A stretch of 21,827 bases of DNA from Chara braunii (GCA_003427395.1 BFEA01000227.1:745020-766846); one strand, 5' to 3'. Counted from the first letter of the stretch, positions 1 through 9,576 are shown. The notes: a model not told the origin generated them from the letters alone. Made by a program: numbers and translations.

Positions 1-45
<45 letters not shown>
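1..45. repeat. (AG)n microsatellite
   Basis: Uninterrupted AG dinucleotide run from the first base to about 45. The left edge of the window cuts it, so its full length is unknown. Confidence 0.97.
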
Positions 46-46
<1 letters not shown>

Positions 47-560
47 GATAACTCTCCGACCTCGCGGCTCGCGCCATGCTACTTCCATTGATAGGATGAG
101 CAACATCCAATGAATCTTCGGCTAGAACATGGAATTTCAACCGTTGAACATCTCTTTCCTTCGCACAACGGCTGCCCGCCGCCCGCTACCATACGAAAAA
201 ATGACGGGGAAACACACTTGCACGAAAAGAAAAAAAAATTGCACCGGGCGACACCCTTCCAACTGCCACACAACAGCCCAAAAAAACCCGTGCTCCGAAA
301 CGCTTCTACCGCGCGGCCACACCCTTCGAACCGGCGCACGGCAGACCCAAGAACCCCCCTCCGATTTCGTGAAGTTCCTGTTGGGCGCGCGCCTTGCCGC
401 CCACCTCTTTCCCAACACAGTTAGACCGGCTGCGGGACAGCGTCACGCGAGACCCCCTCTTCCCTTTATAAAGAGTATAGATAGAATAAATATAGAAGAA
501 GACAGCCCGCAAAGTGCTCAGGGTGCTGATAGGAGCAGGCACCACTAGCATTCTTGGGGA
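46..560. other. Unassigned flank, no gene seen
   Basis: Open frames here are short, overlap one another on both strands and have no recognisable domain. The sequence includes a short A-rich patch near 225-240. I see no RNA gene or repeat I can name. Confidence 0.6.
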
Positions 561-614
561 GGCTCCATCTATTGGTGGGGAGCAGCACCTGCTGGAAACT
601 GGGTCCAGCGTCCC
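561..614 (-). repeat. Dispersed repeat, copy A (transposase-leader-like)
   Basis: Read on the minus strand this ~54-bp segment matches the stretch just upstream of and across the start codon of the Harbinger transposase at 20194-20234. The shared cores are CCAGCAGGTG and GCTCCCCACCAAT. Where the transposase copy reads CCAATGGA, this copy reads CCAATAGA, so it has no ATG in that position. It is one of four copies seen (also 1503-1555, 17316-17357, 20194-20234). Confidence 0.75.
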
Positions 615-1502
615 TGAACATTGTGGGTTATCTGTATTGTTGTTTTAACAGAGATGGTAGTGATGTGGCATTGAGCATACAGCTATTCTACTAAGAGTTT
701 AAACTAGCATGTGATTCTACCTTCTCTAAGCCCTTGCAGAAAAGCACACCCAACTAACTTGATTGCCCACTTGACCGCACTTGTGAATGGGCCTCTTCTC
801 TATCAGTTGAGCTTGTTTGTCTACATGACTTTGCCTATGAACAAACCTTACATGTAGCTACTCTCAGTATATGCAGGTAAGCGTACCCTGCTAGCTAGAA
901 TGCCCACATGACCGAGCTTATGTTTAACCTACCAATCTGCCGATACTCGGCACATGTAGGCAAGCACATCTCCCATTCCCCTACCTCCACCCTTATATTG
1001 GCATGCGCTTTGCGCTGGTTTTGTGGTTATGTTTAATTGCTTCAGGGACCTTCCACCATCAATAGGTGTCCTCTGTTTTGGCTCGGTCTCCAGCTGCATC
1101 TTTCTTCCTGCATAGCTCGCATGTCGAGGGCCGTTGCTCTTGGCTCCTCCTTATGGAACTTCAAACTCCTATCATTCAGCCTTCTTCATTCTGCAGACAT
1201 AGGAGGTTGGACCAGACAAGGTTTGACCTGGGAAAGGCAGGAGATCTTATGCATCATCAGGGATAGAGAATGGGTGATGAAGGGGTTGAAAGCAGGCCGA
1301 TTGGGAGGAGTTGGGAGGGGCAGGGGCGTACAGGGTGGGTTTGTCAGGCGTCTGTGTTCACCAAGACAAAATTTTGTTATCGGTAGGGGACCCTGAAGTG
1401 TGAGAGGTGCAGTCGCTGCCACGAGGGTTCGGTAGCTGTCCAGTTTTTCCAAACCAAATTGTGTTGGTCATCCAAGGGACAGAGGTTCCTTTGTTTGTCC
1501 AT
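615..1502. other. Unassigned flank between two repeat copies
   Basis: No convincing coding region. A weak internal similarity (GATTGCCCAC near 760 against GAATGCCCAC near 898) may be chance. Small open frames at 1037-1396 and 1186-1452 overlap on opposite strands and show no domain. Confidence 0.5.
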
Positions 1503-1555
1503 GCTCCAATCTATTCGTGGGGAGCAGCACGTGCTGGGAATCGGGCCCTGCATCC
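1503..1555 (-). repeat. Dispersed repeat, copy B
   Basis: Same orientation as copy A and clearly related to it (GCTGCTCCCCAC, AATAGAT, GGAGC on the minus strand), with several substitutions. It lies about 940 bp from copy A. It also has ATA where the transposase copy has its ATG. Confidence 0.7.
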
Positions 1556-1850
1556 CATATGAAGACATGTAGAAAGAAATTATGAACAAATTGAAGTACC
1601 AGGGCCATTACCCAGTTTCGACTTGAGAGTATCCTCCAAGATCATAAACAAACTGCTGAAAATCGGGATAGATGATGAGAAAACTACGAATAAAGATGAT
1701 GAGAAAAACTACGAATCATTTTTTACGATCGCTAAACACCTCCTGAAATCCACCCGCAATTCTCCGAACACTCAAGTATCTAAGGGAATTCCAGCAGATC
1801 TTAACAAAGCTCACCTAAACTGACTTATTCTCTAACAAACTCATCCAGGC
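1556..1850. other. Unassigned flank
   Basis: AT-richer stretch containing a short near-duplication of GATGATGAGAAAA and ACTACGAA (about 1671-1715). No gene recognised. Confidence 0.4.
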
Positions 1851-2063
1851 CTCACGCCCCCTATCCGCTAGGTTACAGAGCAACGTGACTCACTCCAGCT
1901 CCGACCAGTGTCGTCCTGTATCAGCAACCCCCAGTTGTCTCTTAGGATGCCCCCGCATAGCATCCCCAGATCTCTCTACATGGCCTCGTGCCCTCACCTT
2001 CGGCAAGTTACAGGTCATCACCCCGGCTCCAGCCAGCGTCGTTCTGGCATGGAACAACCACGG
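1851..2063. repeat. Pair of degenerate ~80-bp direct repeats
   Basis: Segment 1851-1932 resembles 1982-2063. Both run GGCCTC, then TTACAG, then GCTCC, CCAG, GTCGT and end near CAACC. Identity is moderate with small gaps and the offset is about 131-136 bp. No function is apparent. Confidence 0.5.
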
Positions 2064-2224
2064 ATCCTGAATATAACAGTCTAATTTCAGTGCAGCTTCA
2101 TACAAACCACCAACAGTCTCTCAGAGTCCTGAGAGATCCTTCAAACTACCAGGAATAACAAGGGTGCTTGTTTTGAATATTCTAGGAAGAATCAGAAAAA
2201 GTCCCAACCAAATTCAAGCAAAGG

Positions 2225-2990
2225 ATATAGAAATTCCCCCCTTTCCCCTCATCCCCCTGCCCCACCGCTGCCTCCACCGAAAAGGACCGCCCCTGATCAC
2301 GAGCACTCCTCATTGGCCCCAACTTTGGACAGACCCATTTACCCCCCTACTCCCACAAAGGCATCGAGTTCCCACCCAAAGTATGCCTCTGCCAACCCCT
2401 ATCCTTATCTGCCTCCGCCGGGATATGATGCCGACCCATACATCTCCCCCAACCCCAGAATAGAGCATCCCCCAAAATTTGCCCCGTCTCCCTTCAGGGC
2501 AATCACCTCCCTCCTTGTGAAGCCCCTGCAGAGTAAAGCTCTCCCCCAACCCACCCCCTCACCAAGAAGAAAATTTGTTTATACTAAAGAGGAGAACCAG
2601 AAATCCAGACGTTGTTGTATATTATTTCCCCCCCTCCCCTACATCTCCCCCTATCCCTCCGCTGCCCTGATCACAAACTCTCCTTATCGACCCCAACTTG
2701 GGATATACCTGCTTCCTTCCCCTACTTCCACTAAGGCATCCAGTTCCACCCAAAGTATGCCTCAACCACCCACTCACCCCTATCTGCCTCCGCTAGGAAA
2801 TGATGCCAGCCCATACATCTCTCCCAGCCCCAGAATAGGGCAATCCCCAAAAATCCGCCCCCACTCCCTCAGGGCATTTCACCCCCCACCTTGTGAAGCC
2901 CCTGCGGAGTAGAGCTCTCCTCCTTAAAACCCCAACCCCCCACCCACACAAAAATAATTAATTAATGCGCCCGAAGGGGAACCAGAAATT
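2225..2990. repeat. Tandem duplication of a ~375-385 bp C-rich unit
   Basis: Two adjacent units run about 2225-2605 and 2606-2990. Shared landmarks recur at a constant spacing: TGATCAC at 2294 and 2668, AAGGCATC at 2358 and 2733, and AACCAGAAAT near each unit's end. The unit is strongly pyrimidine-rich on the plus strand. A proline-rich open frame (about 2313-2912) spans both units in the same phase, because the offset is near 375 bp. It has no ATG at its head, only a TTG, and no known domain, so I treat it as repeat rather than gene. Confidence 0.75.
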
Positions 2991-3146
2991 AATAGTGGAG
3001 AGAAGAAAAAACGAGCCTCAAGAGCTTAAGGAACTCCAATTCCTAAGATATGAGTGGAAGAATGGGAACTTTCTGAAAATTATGATAAAGAAAGGTAGAT
3101 GAGAGTTTTTCGTTTGGATTTGCTGATGACGATGAACAACATCCTG

Positions 3147-3178
3147 AAGATGATGATGATGAAGATGATGATGACGAC
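3147..3178. repeat. GAT-rich simple repeat
   Basis: Imperfect (GAT)n tract with GAA and GAC interruptions, immediately left of the retrotransposon edge at about 3189. Confidence 0.8.
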
Positions 3179-3188
3179 CAACCTCACG

Positions 3189-5811
3189 GATACCAACCTC
3201 ACGCCCAATGCGACTTCCTGATCGGAGTGGGATGGAGGCCCGGAAGTGCGAAAAAGGGGTGTGTCAAGGATTTTAGGATAGTGCACGTGGAGTTCCAGGT
3301 CAGAACTGAAATCTCCTGTGGCAAGCCTTAGGGGCAATTATGCAAGATAGTGAGCGCGAACCGCGTCCGACTTTTCTGCCTTCGCGGATGTCATCGCCAT
3401 CCCCGTGAGTTTCATTGCCGACGCCGGACTCGGATTTGGCTCGGTGAACCGATGGAACGCTATGTGTGTCGCGTTGCCTCACCAAGCGCCAACGTCGCTC
3501 GTGATAAGCCTCCAAGTCGGAAGCGGGCCTCAGGCGCAGGCTGTGTGCTCGTTGTTTAGCCTCAGTCCGTGTTCGTCAAACGAACCCCGTGGCTCGGTAC
3601 TCGCAGTCCTGCTGGCACTCGGAGCGCAGGGGTCGAGGCCAGTAGGGGGCGAGTGCGTGCCACGGGGTCACCGTCAGGCAGTGAAAACTTAAAAGGCAAC
3701 ACGAGGCAATAGGGAGCGAAGTCTGTCTCAATGATGACGACACCGGGTTCGGCGATGACGTGACTTAAGTGTGAGCTGGGAACTGGTAGGGAATAGGGAT
3801 CGCGCTTAGAGGTTGTTTGACATCCCACTCACAAACACGTTTGTCTCCCGTCAGAAAGGGGAACTTTGGAGGGTTGGGGCGGGGTTGTGCGAGAAGACAG
3901 ACGTTTTTCCACTCCCAGTGTTATCGGAACCGTCGGTGTCTCAGGCTCTCTAGATCCGTGAAGTGGAAGGGAGTCTCATCATCCATGCTACCTGAATTTT
4001 GCGAGTTTACACACAGACTCGAGCGCAGACCCCGTAGACGCGCGTGCAGGCAATGTTCGTTTTGATCGAGCCTGCACGTATGCGCTCGAGACCACATTTG
4101 TGACCAGTTGGATCGGATCGACTGACTTTCGCTCTGGTTGGGAGGTCGTTTGACCCATCGTCATGCTAGCCCGTGGGCGCGTCAAGAAACAGATATTAGG
4201 AAGGCAATCCCTTGGCAATCACTCATTTGAATCCACTTACCCACCAGAGCATGCATCAACCAGGTCCGCCAAATGTTTGTTGGATTCTTCTCTCTTATCA
4301 AAAACCAAACGAGAAACTGACATGCATACTTGGGCATCGATCAAATTCCTACATTAATTGAACTCAAGGGCCGTGTGGATTTCCAGAAAAGCATAGCAAG
4401 AGATCGACCAGGGGTTGCGCATCAAGCCATGTCATCGAGGAAGCTTACATCATCATAACCCAAGCTCCCCTAGGTCACGCGCAGACCGTCGTCGTGCCCG
4501 ATCTCATCATACCATGGTGAAACAAGGGTGAGGGGGAAAATCAAACCATTCACAAGAAAGACACAGACGAGGGGTAATCCTGAACAGAAAGAGGACCGAC
4601 GCCACTCATCAAGATAATAGAGGCGGGAGAAAGAAAAGAGGGACACCATTCCACACATATTATAAGCAAAAAATCCAAAATGATTCGCAAGAAGACCGGA
4701 ACGGCCATTGCAAAATCGACCAAGGTTGAAATCAAAATTTATACAGAGGGCTAGAGAAAGGCATCATCCCACACACATATCTCTCTATCTCTCTCTCTCT
4801 TTCTCCCCACGCTACATCACCTCTGATGCGGGCAGTTCGTCGCCTCGCACCAACACCGAGTCGTGACCCTGCTTAGTCCAAGTACGCAAACCCGGTTCGC
4901 CCGTGCGTCACAGTCCGTCGTGGCCCGCACGTCAACCCCGCCTACTCGGCACCAGCTCGCTGGGTCGCCCGACTCACTTCGGCTCGTCTTCTCACTTACT
5001 TGTTAGCCGATCCTCACTGACCGCGCTAACTTCCAAATTCTGAGAAAGCAAACTAATTGCCCTTATGGGATTTTGAGCGTGCATGCTTGCGCGACGAACT
5101 CGGGATTATGCCTAAGTGAGGGGAAGGGGGAAGAGAAGTGCCTACGCCTGCATGGCCAAGCCGCGGCGTGGAGGACGCAGCCACACTCCATGCATTGATC
5201 CGGTCATGCAGTCGCTTAGGCCAATTAGAATGGAGGATGAGGTATGCACGACAAAGGGGAAGAAGGTGGGGAAACACGAGAGAATCAAGAAGAAGGAGTA
5301 CAGTTATAATCGCACGCGCGAAAAAATTACAGTTACATGTAGGATTAAGGGCACGATGTAGTCAGAGCCCAGTTCCTACTGCGGTGAGACGTGCGCGAGC
5401 AAGAAGCGCGGCGCAACAAACTTCTGGAGCACCTAAATTCCTAGTCTAAATCCTATTTGCAAAAAGAAATTCCGAAAAGCTTAAAAGAAACAATTTCAAG
5501 AGCCCGTCATCCGTTGCAAATTTGAAAACGACGTTCCCGCGCGCTAATCGCGCCAAAATTCCTATCTCCCACAGCAGAACAAGAAAGAAGTTATGGCAAC
5601 CGCTATTTATCGCGCTCACTAAGGCGCGGTCACTCAATCGTCGTCGAAGGACTTTCCCGGCTCTGATCCCGAAAGCAAAGAAAGAAAGAAGCGAGGATAT
5701 CCAAACAAGTTGCCCGGCCCACCATCCATCTTTCACCCGTCCAACCAGTTTCCAGCCCCCGAAATAGCTTCATGCTTAAAGTCGTGCGATTGCAGAAAAT
5801 AGTTTGTCACA
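3189..5811 (-). repeat. 3' LTR of the Ty3/gypsy element
   Basis: Matches 13052-16187 along its whole length except for the insertion at 15131-15644. On the minus strand the LTR begins TGTGAC, which has the usual TG start. Its other end runs into GGTTGGTATC, which includes seven bases that look like primer-binding-site sequence. Over 4381-4750 I counted about 28 differences from the partner LTR, roughly 7-8%, many of them transitions. It contains a CT-rich simple tract around 4781-4806 that is shared with the other LTR. Confidence 0.9.
5602..5611 (-). promoter_or_regulatory. Candidate TATA box in 3' LTR
   Basis: Minus strand reads GATAAATAG, about 200 bp inside the LTR start, and the same motif is retained in the other LTR at 15979-15987. 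Position and conservation suit a U3 promoter element, but there is no transcript evidence. Confidence 0.35.
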
Positions 5812-5846
5812 TATGTGACGCCCAGGGGGTTCCAATCTTGAGCAAG

Positions 5847-5866
5847 CTCCTGCTTTCTCTCTCATC
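5847..5866 (-). promoter_or_regulatory. Candidate polypurine tract
   Basis: Minus strand reads GATGAGAGAGAAAGCAGGAG, the only strong purine run near the 3' LTR. It ends about 35 bp before the apparent LTR start at 5811, whereas a polypurine tract normally abuts the LTR. Either the boundary is misplaced or this is not the functional tract. Confidence 0.25.
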
Positions 5867-6463
5867 AGGTGTCGAATCATGATCCGAGGATCGACGGGAA
5901 GTTCGCATGTGCCACTTACCATAAGATCTGAGTGTGGAAGTCATCCAACGTGATATTTGTGCGCTCCATTCTAAACGTTACCCGGGAAAGGCAATCTGCT
6001 TACGGGCGAAGGAGGTGGTGTATGGACTTGGGGAAGGGAAGGCATGAAGCGATGGATCTCTCGATCGTGAGTGGGGAGTCGGGTGTAATGAATCGTGCAG
6101 TGAATGCGGGAAAAACGCGGGTGTTGACGTTGGTGGGGGCGTGAAGCGAGGTAATCGGGATAGAGCGTGCAGAGGGTGCGGTGGATAGCACCACCGAAAT
6201 CGTCATACCCTTCACACACTGGGATCGTGCCCGCGATGATACAATACAACTCTATATTATTGAATTCATGCCAATCCACGCTAAAGAGAAGGACGTGGAG
6301 GGGGAAAGAGGTAGCGAGCGAGCGAGTGATAACGCGTGGGAAGATTGTGATCAGGAGGCGAGTGGACTCAGTGGAGTAGAGGCGGTGGAAGGGGGAAGGC
6401 GGGAAGGGGTGCCATCCATCAAGGAATGGGGGTCGGCCTACGAGCTGCAGAAGACTGAGGAAG
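5867..6463 (-). other. Retroelement 3' untranslated region
   Basis: Lies between the last accessory ORF and the polypurine tract candidate. A minus-strand open frame of 242 codons (6699-5971) crosses it and overlaps the end of ORF B in another frame. It has no recognised domain and no supported start, so it is not called as a gene. Confidence 0.45.
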
Positions 6464-7594
6464 TCATGGGGACGACGGGATAACGACCGGGCACGAAGCC
6501 CGAGTGCCCGCATCTCGACGTAGGCGAAGGTTTGGCCGGGGAGGGGATTGGTTCGGGGATTCACTTCTTCGGCGACGTCGGCCTCCCGATCCCTCTGTCG
6601 TGGCACCTCCATTTCTCTTGGCCTCTTCTTGTGGCAGTTTCGGATTGAGCGTCGGATCGCCTTGTAGCAATTGCGGCGGTGGCCCTCTTGATTCCTCAAT
6701 CGGCCGCTTACCTTCTGCCGCTGTTCGTTTCCTCTGTGGCACGACCTTTCTCTCTTCCCTGCTTAGTTTGTCAGGATCGCTCGACTCACCCGATCCGGCC
6801 TCTTCTTCCTCAGTCTCCTTCCATTCCGAGCTGGCCTCTTCTGACCCGACATCCTTCGAGTCGTGATAATCGGGATCGTCCGACTCAGCCTCCGATTCTT
6901 CTTCTTCTGGTGTTTCCTCTCCTTCCTTGTACTGAAGATGGTCGTCCTCCTCGATCTCTTCCTCGACTGCTTCCTTTTCTTCCTCTTCGGCTTCCTCGCT
7001 GGTCTCTCCTACGTTCACTCGCCGGATGAGAGGATCCCAGAAGGAGAGATCAGTGACGTTGATGACCAGGTAAGCGCCCTCGGAGGGATAGCAGTAATGA
7101 TCTCCGACGAGCTTTGTGCACGTAGACCACAGGAGATGGGGGGCCAAGGCACGGGCGAGTGTGGCAGTCCCGGGCCTTTCGTCGCAGCGCGAGAGGATGT
7201 CCAAAGGTAGGTCGTGCACCAGTTGGGTCAAGAACACCAGCACTTCGTATGTGATCGAATCCAGGTGGCTGTCACGTACTTCCCCGAACAGGATCCCCAG
7301 AAGCTCACCCTCCGTATCCGTCCTCCACGCCTGGACAATCAATAACTTCGGCTCATCATCCGAGATCTCGTCCTCCTCACTCTTGTCAGCAGGTCCCGCC
7401 CAGTGGAAAACAACTTTGAGGAGGAAGAAGTTGAGCGCCACATAAGCGTGCCACCACAGTGCCCACTTGGCGGCGTCCAAAGTTGGCACGTCCAACTGCC
7501 TAATCCTGAACGATAGAGTGGGGTCCACAGCAGACACCCAAAACGTAGGAATGTCGGAGGGAAGGCTGGAGGTAGAGAGGCGATGGCGGTTCAT
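6464..7594 (-). CDS. Accessory retrotransposon ORF B, acidic protein of 376 aa, function unknown
   Basis: Start chosen at the ATG at 7594 because it overlaps the stop of ORF A as ATGA. The open frame continues upstream to about 7723 but without an obvious ATG. Residues 1-195 look globular and include the tryptophan-rich stretch AKWALWWHAYVALNFFLLKV. Residues ~197-290 are a long Glu/Asp/Ser tract. The C-terminal third is basic and proline-rich, with GGRRRRR near residues 336-341 that could act as a nuclear localisation signal. There is no signal peptide and no clear membrane anchor, so an envelope role is not supported despite the env-like position. It stays open for 376 codons while gag and pol around it are broken. 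Product unknown. Confidence 0.6.
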   Translation of the reverse strand: MNRHRLSTSSLPSDIPTFWVSAVDPTLSFRIRQLDVPTLDAAKWALWWHAYVALNFFLLKVVFHWAGPADKSEEDEISDDEPKLLIVQAWRTDTEGELLGILFGEVRDSHLDSITYEVLVFLTQLVHDLPLDILSRCDERPGTATLARALAPHLLWSTCTKLVGDHYCYPSEGAYLVINVTDLSFWDPLIRRVNVGETSEEAEEEEKEAVEEEIEEDDHLQYKEGEETPEEEESEAESDDPDYHDSKDVGSEEASSEWKETEEEEAGSGESSDPDKLSREERKVVPQRKRTAAEGKRPIEESRGPPPQLLQGDPTLNPKLPQEEAKRNGGATTEGSGGRRRRRSESPNQSPPRPNLRLRRDAGTRASCPVVIPSSP

Positions 7595-8070
7595 TGAGGC
7601 CAGGTGAAAGGACGGAGCTCCGAGAGGACGACCTCTGGCGCCGTGGAGGAAACCCGAAGCTGAAGATCGATGTCGTTGGCTGTTACGACACGATCGCACG
7701 GTCGAGCCAGTAATTGCACCCACTCGGTCGTGATGCGCGCTGCCCAGTCTCGCAGTTGTCGGAGGATCACGGTGTGCCTTGCTTGATGTAGTGTCGTGAT
7801 GTCGCCTATAAATATGACAATGACTGATACGTGGCTCTTATCAAGTGGGGACGGACGTAAGAAGGCCGACACCTCAGCCAATACTCGTGCTGCCCCGGAC
7901 AACGGGAATCGCAACTCCGCCACCACGTGAATAGCCGTTGTACTCAAGAAGTCCGCGAATCGGAGAAGATCTGGACTCAATCGACGACGCTGTACTTGCC
8001 GGATTGCAGAGATGGCTCCCCCGGGTACCATTAGCCGCTCGCTGATGACTTGCGCGGTGGAAAAACTCAT
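7591..8070 (-). CDS. Accessory retrotransposon ORF A, 159 aa, function unknown
   Basis: ATG at 8070-8068 overlaps the TGA that ends the pol frame (8069-8067) as ATGA. Its own TGA (7593-7591) overlaps the ATG of ORF B in the same way. The protein begins MSFSTAQVISERLMVPGGA, is rich in Leu, Val, Ala and Arg, and has a hydrophobic stretch, SVIVIFIGDI, near residue 83 that is too short for a confident membrane helix. I recognise no domain. The overlaps at both ends suggest translation by termination-reinitiation from the pol message. An alternative is that this is a detached, diverged C-terminal extension of pol. Confidence 0.55.
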   Translation of the reverse strand: MSFSTAQVISERLMVPGGAISAIRQVQRRRLSPDLLRFADFLSTTAIHVVAELRFPLSGAARVLAEVSAFLRPSPLDKSHVSVIVIFIGDITTLHQARHTVILRQLRDWAARITTEWVQLLARPCDRVVTANDIDLQLRVSSTAPEVVLSELRPFTWPQ

Positions 8071-9430
8071 GGCGATGGCGAGGGAGATGAGGGTTGAGAA
8101 GAAGAAGGGTCAAGGTAGTTGAGATGATCGTCTTCCTCCTCGCTGTCGGGGGATGACGTGGAGGATGGAAGAGAAGGGGAAGATGAGAGAGGGCGAAGGT
8201 AGGACACGTGTCGAATAATCGGACGAACCGATCGACTTCCCGACACCTCCGGTGCGAGCCGCACATTGGTCACTCCGCTAGGACCGAGCTCGACCACGTG
8301 AAATTGCCCGAAGAATCGTGGCGCTCGCTTACCCTGGCGAGCACATTTCCTCACTTGCACCATGTCCCCTAACTTATACTAGGGTCGTGGTCCAAAGTTC
8401 CCATTTCGGGCCTCGTAGCTCCGGACATGTCGTCCGTGGGCCATTTCAGTCATTCTTTGTCGATTTCGGGCTAGCCGGGGGAGGGCTTTTTCCATTAATT
8501 TCAGGTGGCGTTGGGCCTTGTCTTTAACCGTTGCTCTAGTGGTCGATCGCGGAAGGGTCGTTTCATCCTTTAGGCTCGGTAGGGCTACACAGGCCACACT
8601 ATTGGTCCGTAATTGAAAAGGGGATAGGTCGGTGGACTCGTGGGGTGTCCCTTGATGAAGAGCTAGGATATGGTCGATGATATCGGGCCAAGGCCTTGTA
8701 TCTTGGGCCGCGATATTACGCCGTAACACTGTCTTGATCACCCGATTGGCGTTTTCTACTAGTCCGTTTGATTGCGACATATGATGAGCGGTATTGTGAA
8801 TCGAGACACCGTGTAGGACCAACCTCCTCAAGACTTCCCCTCAAAATTATGCCCCGTCGTCCGTTAGGATTTCCTCGGTGTCCTGATGCATCCCGAGAAA
8901 ACGGTTGACATACCGCGCGATTTCCACCACTTGTCGCGTCTTACACGGATACGTCTCTATACAATTCGAAAAGTGGTCTACAAATACCAAAAGAAGTGAA
9001 TATTCACATCTATTTGGTCTAGGGGGCACAACAATATCTGTGGTATTCATGCTGAGCCTTTGGAACGGCCGTTCACTATAGTGGGCACTATCGATCTAGG
9101 CGGGTAAATCGGCGCCTTGTCGGCGACACAGACGGGACAGTTTCGGACAATGAATTGAACATCATCGTGAATATTGGACTTGGTCTAGTACCATTCGGTT
9201 TTATTGATTGTCGCCTCCATGATTCGGACGGCGAAGTGGGTCGCCGTTTCCTCGTGGGCCGACTTGACACATACATATCTCATGAACGGATGAGGCACAA
9301 ACATCCAAATCTCACTACCATCTGTCTTTCGCTTTTCTAACCGTCCCTCGCCCCATCGGTAGTCCCGTGACCTCTCATTGGCCCTCCTCCGGTCCTCCTT
9401 AGAGCTATCCAAACGACATTTGTCCACACT
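8067..9430 (-). pseudogene. Ty3/gypsy integrase, degenerate
   Basis: The HHCC zinc domain is visible: His pair spaced H-x6-H at about 9259 and 9238, and CPVC at 9128-9139. The catalytic core follows, with FVDHFSN, the TDDGA motif carrying the second acidic residue (near 8850), and QSNGLVEN with the third. The C-terminal part shows the typical GDMVQVRK then a FGQFHVVELG segment, and ends at 8067. Breaks: TAG at 9185-9187, a frameshift between 9185 and about 9080, TAA at 8847-8849, TGA at 8841-8843 and TAG at 8379-8381. The first catalytic position, normally Asp in a MD motif, is Asn (codon 9045-9047). The last 98 codons are open up to the ATGA overlap with ORF A. Confidence 0.88.
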
Positions 9431-9516
9431 TCGGCCCTTCTGAATTGTCGGGTTTTTTCCAGCCCTTCTGACGTGGCTTCGAGAAATTGAGCTTCTGTCG
9501 GAATTTTATCAATGCG

Positions 9517-9576
9517 GCACAAGGGACATAACCAGGATTTACCTTCATTTCTATACTGGATGCAGGCACTAGGACA
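9517..9576 (-). other. Cys-rich motif in the RNase H-integrase linker
   Basis: In a minus-strand frame this reads C-x3-C, eleven residues, then WLCPLC, a possible four-cysteine zinc-binding module. It lies between RNase H and the HHCC domain of integrase, in a part of pol otherwise interrupted by stops, so the reading frame is uncertain. Confidence 0.35.

Noticed and set aside
2313-2912. 199-codon proline-rich ORF
   Set aside because: It starts with TTG rather than ATG, has no known domain and is explained by a C-rich tandem duplication; kept as repeat only.
4781-4806. CT-rich tract as an independent microsatellite
   Set aside because: It is part of the LTR and is present at the same place in the other LTR (about 14637-14661).
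5971-6699. 242-codon minus-strand frame at the 3' end of the retrotransposon
   Set aside because: Overlaps ORF B in a different phase, has no supported start or domain; it might be a decayed extra ORF but cannot be shown.
6504-7445. Plus-strand open frames rich in Ser, Leu, Phe and Pro
   Set aside because: They are antisense shadows of the acidic and basic tracts of ORF B; codon repetitiveness of GAG/GAA on the minus strand keeps the opposite strand open.
6464-7594. Envelope gene by position
   Set aside because: No signal peptide, no transmembrane segment and a long acidic tract; the position alone does not support an env assignment.
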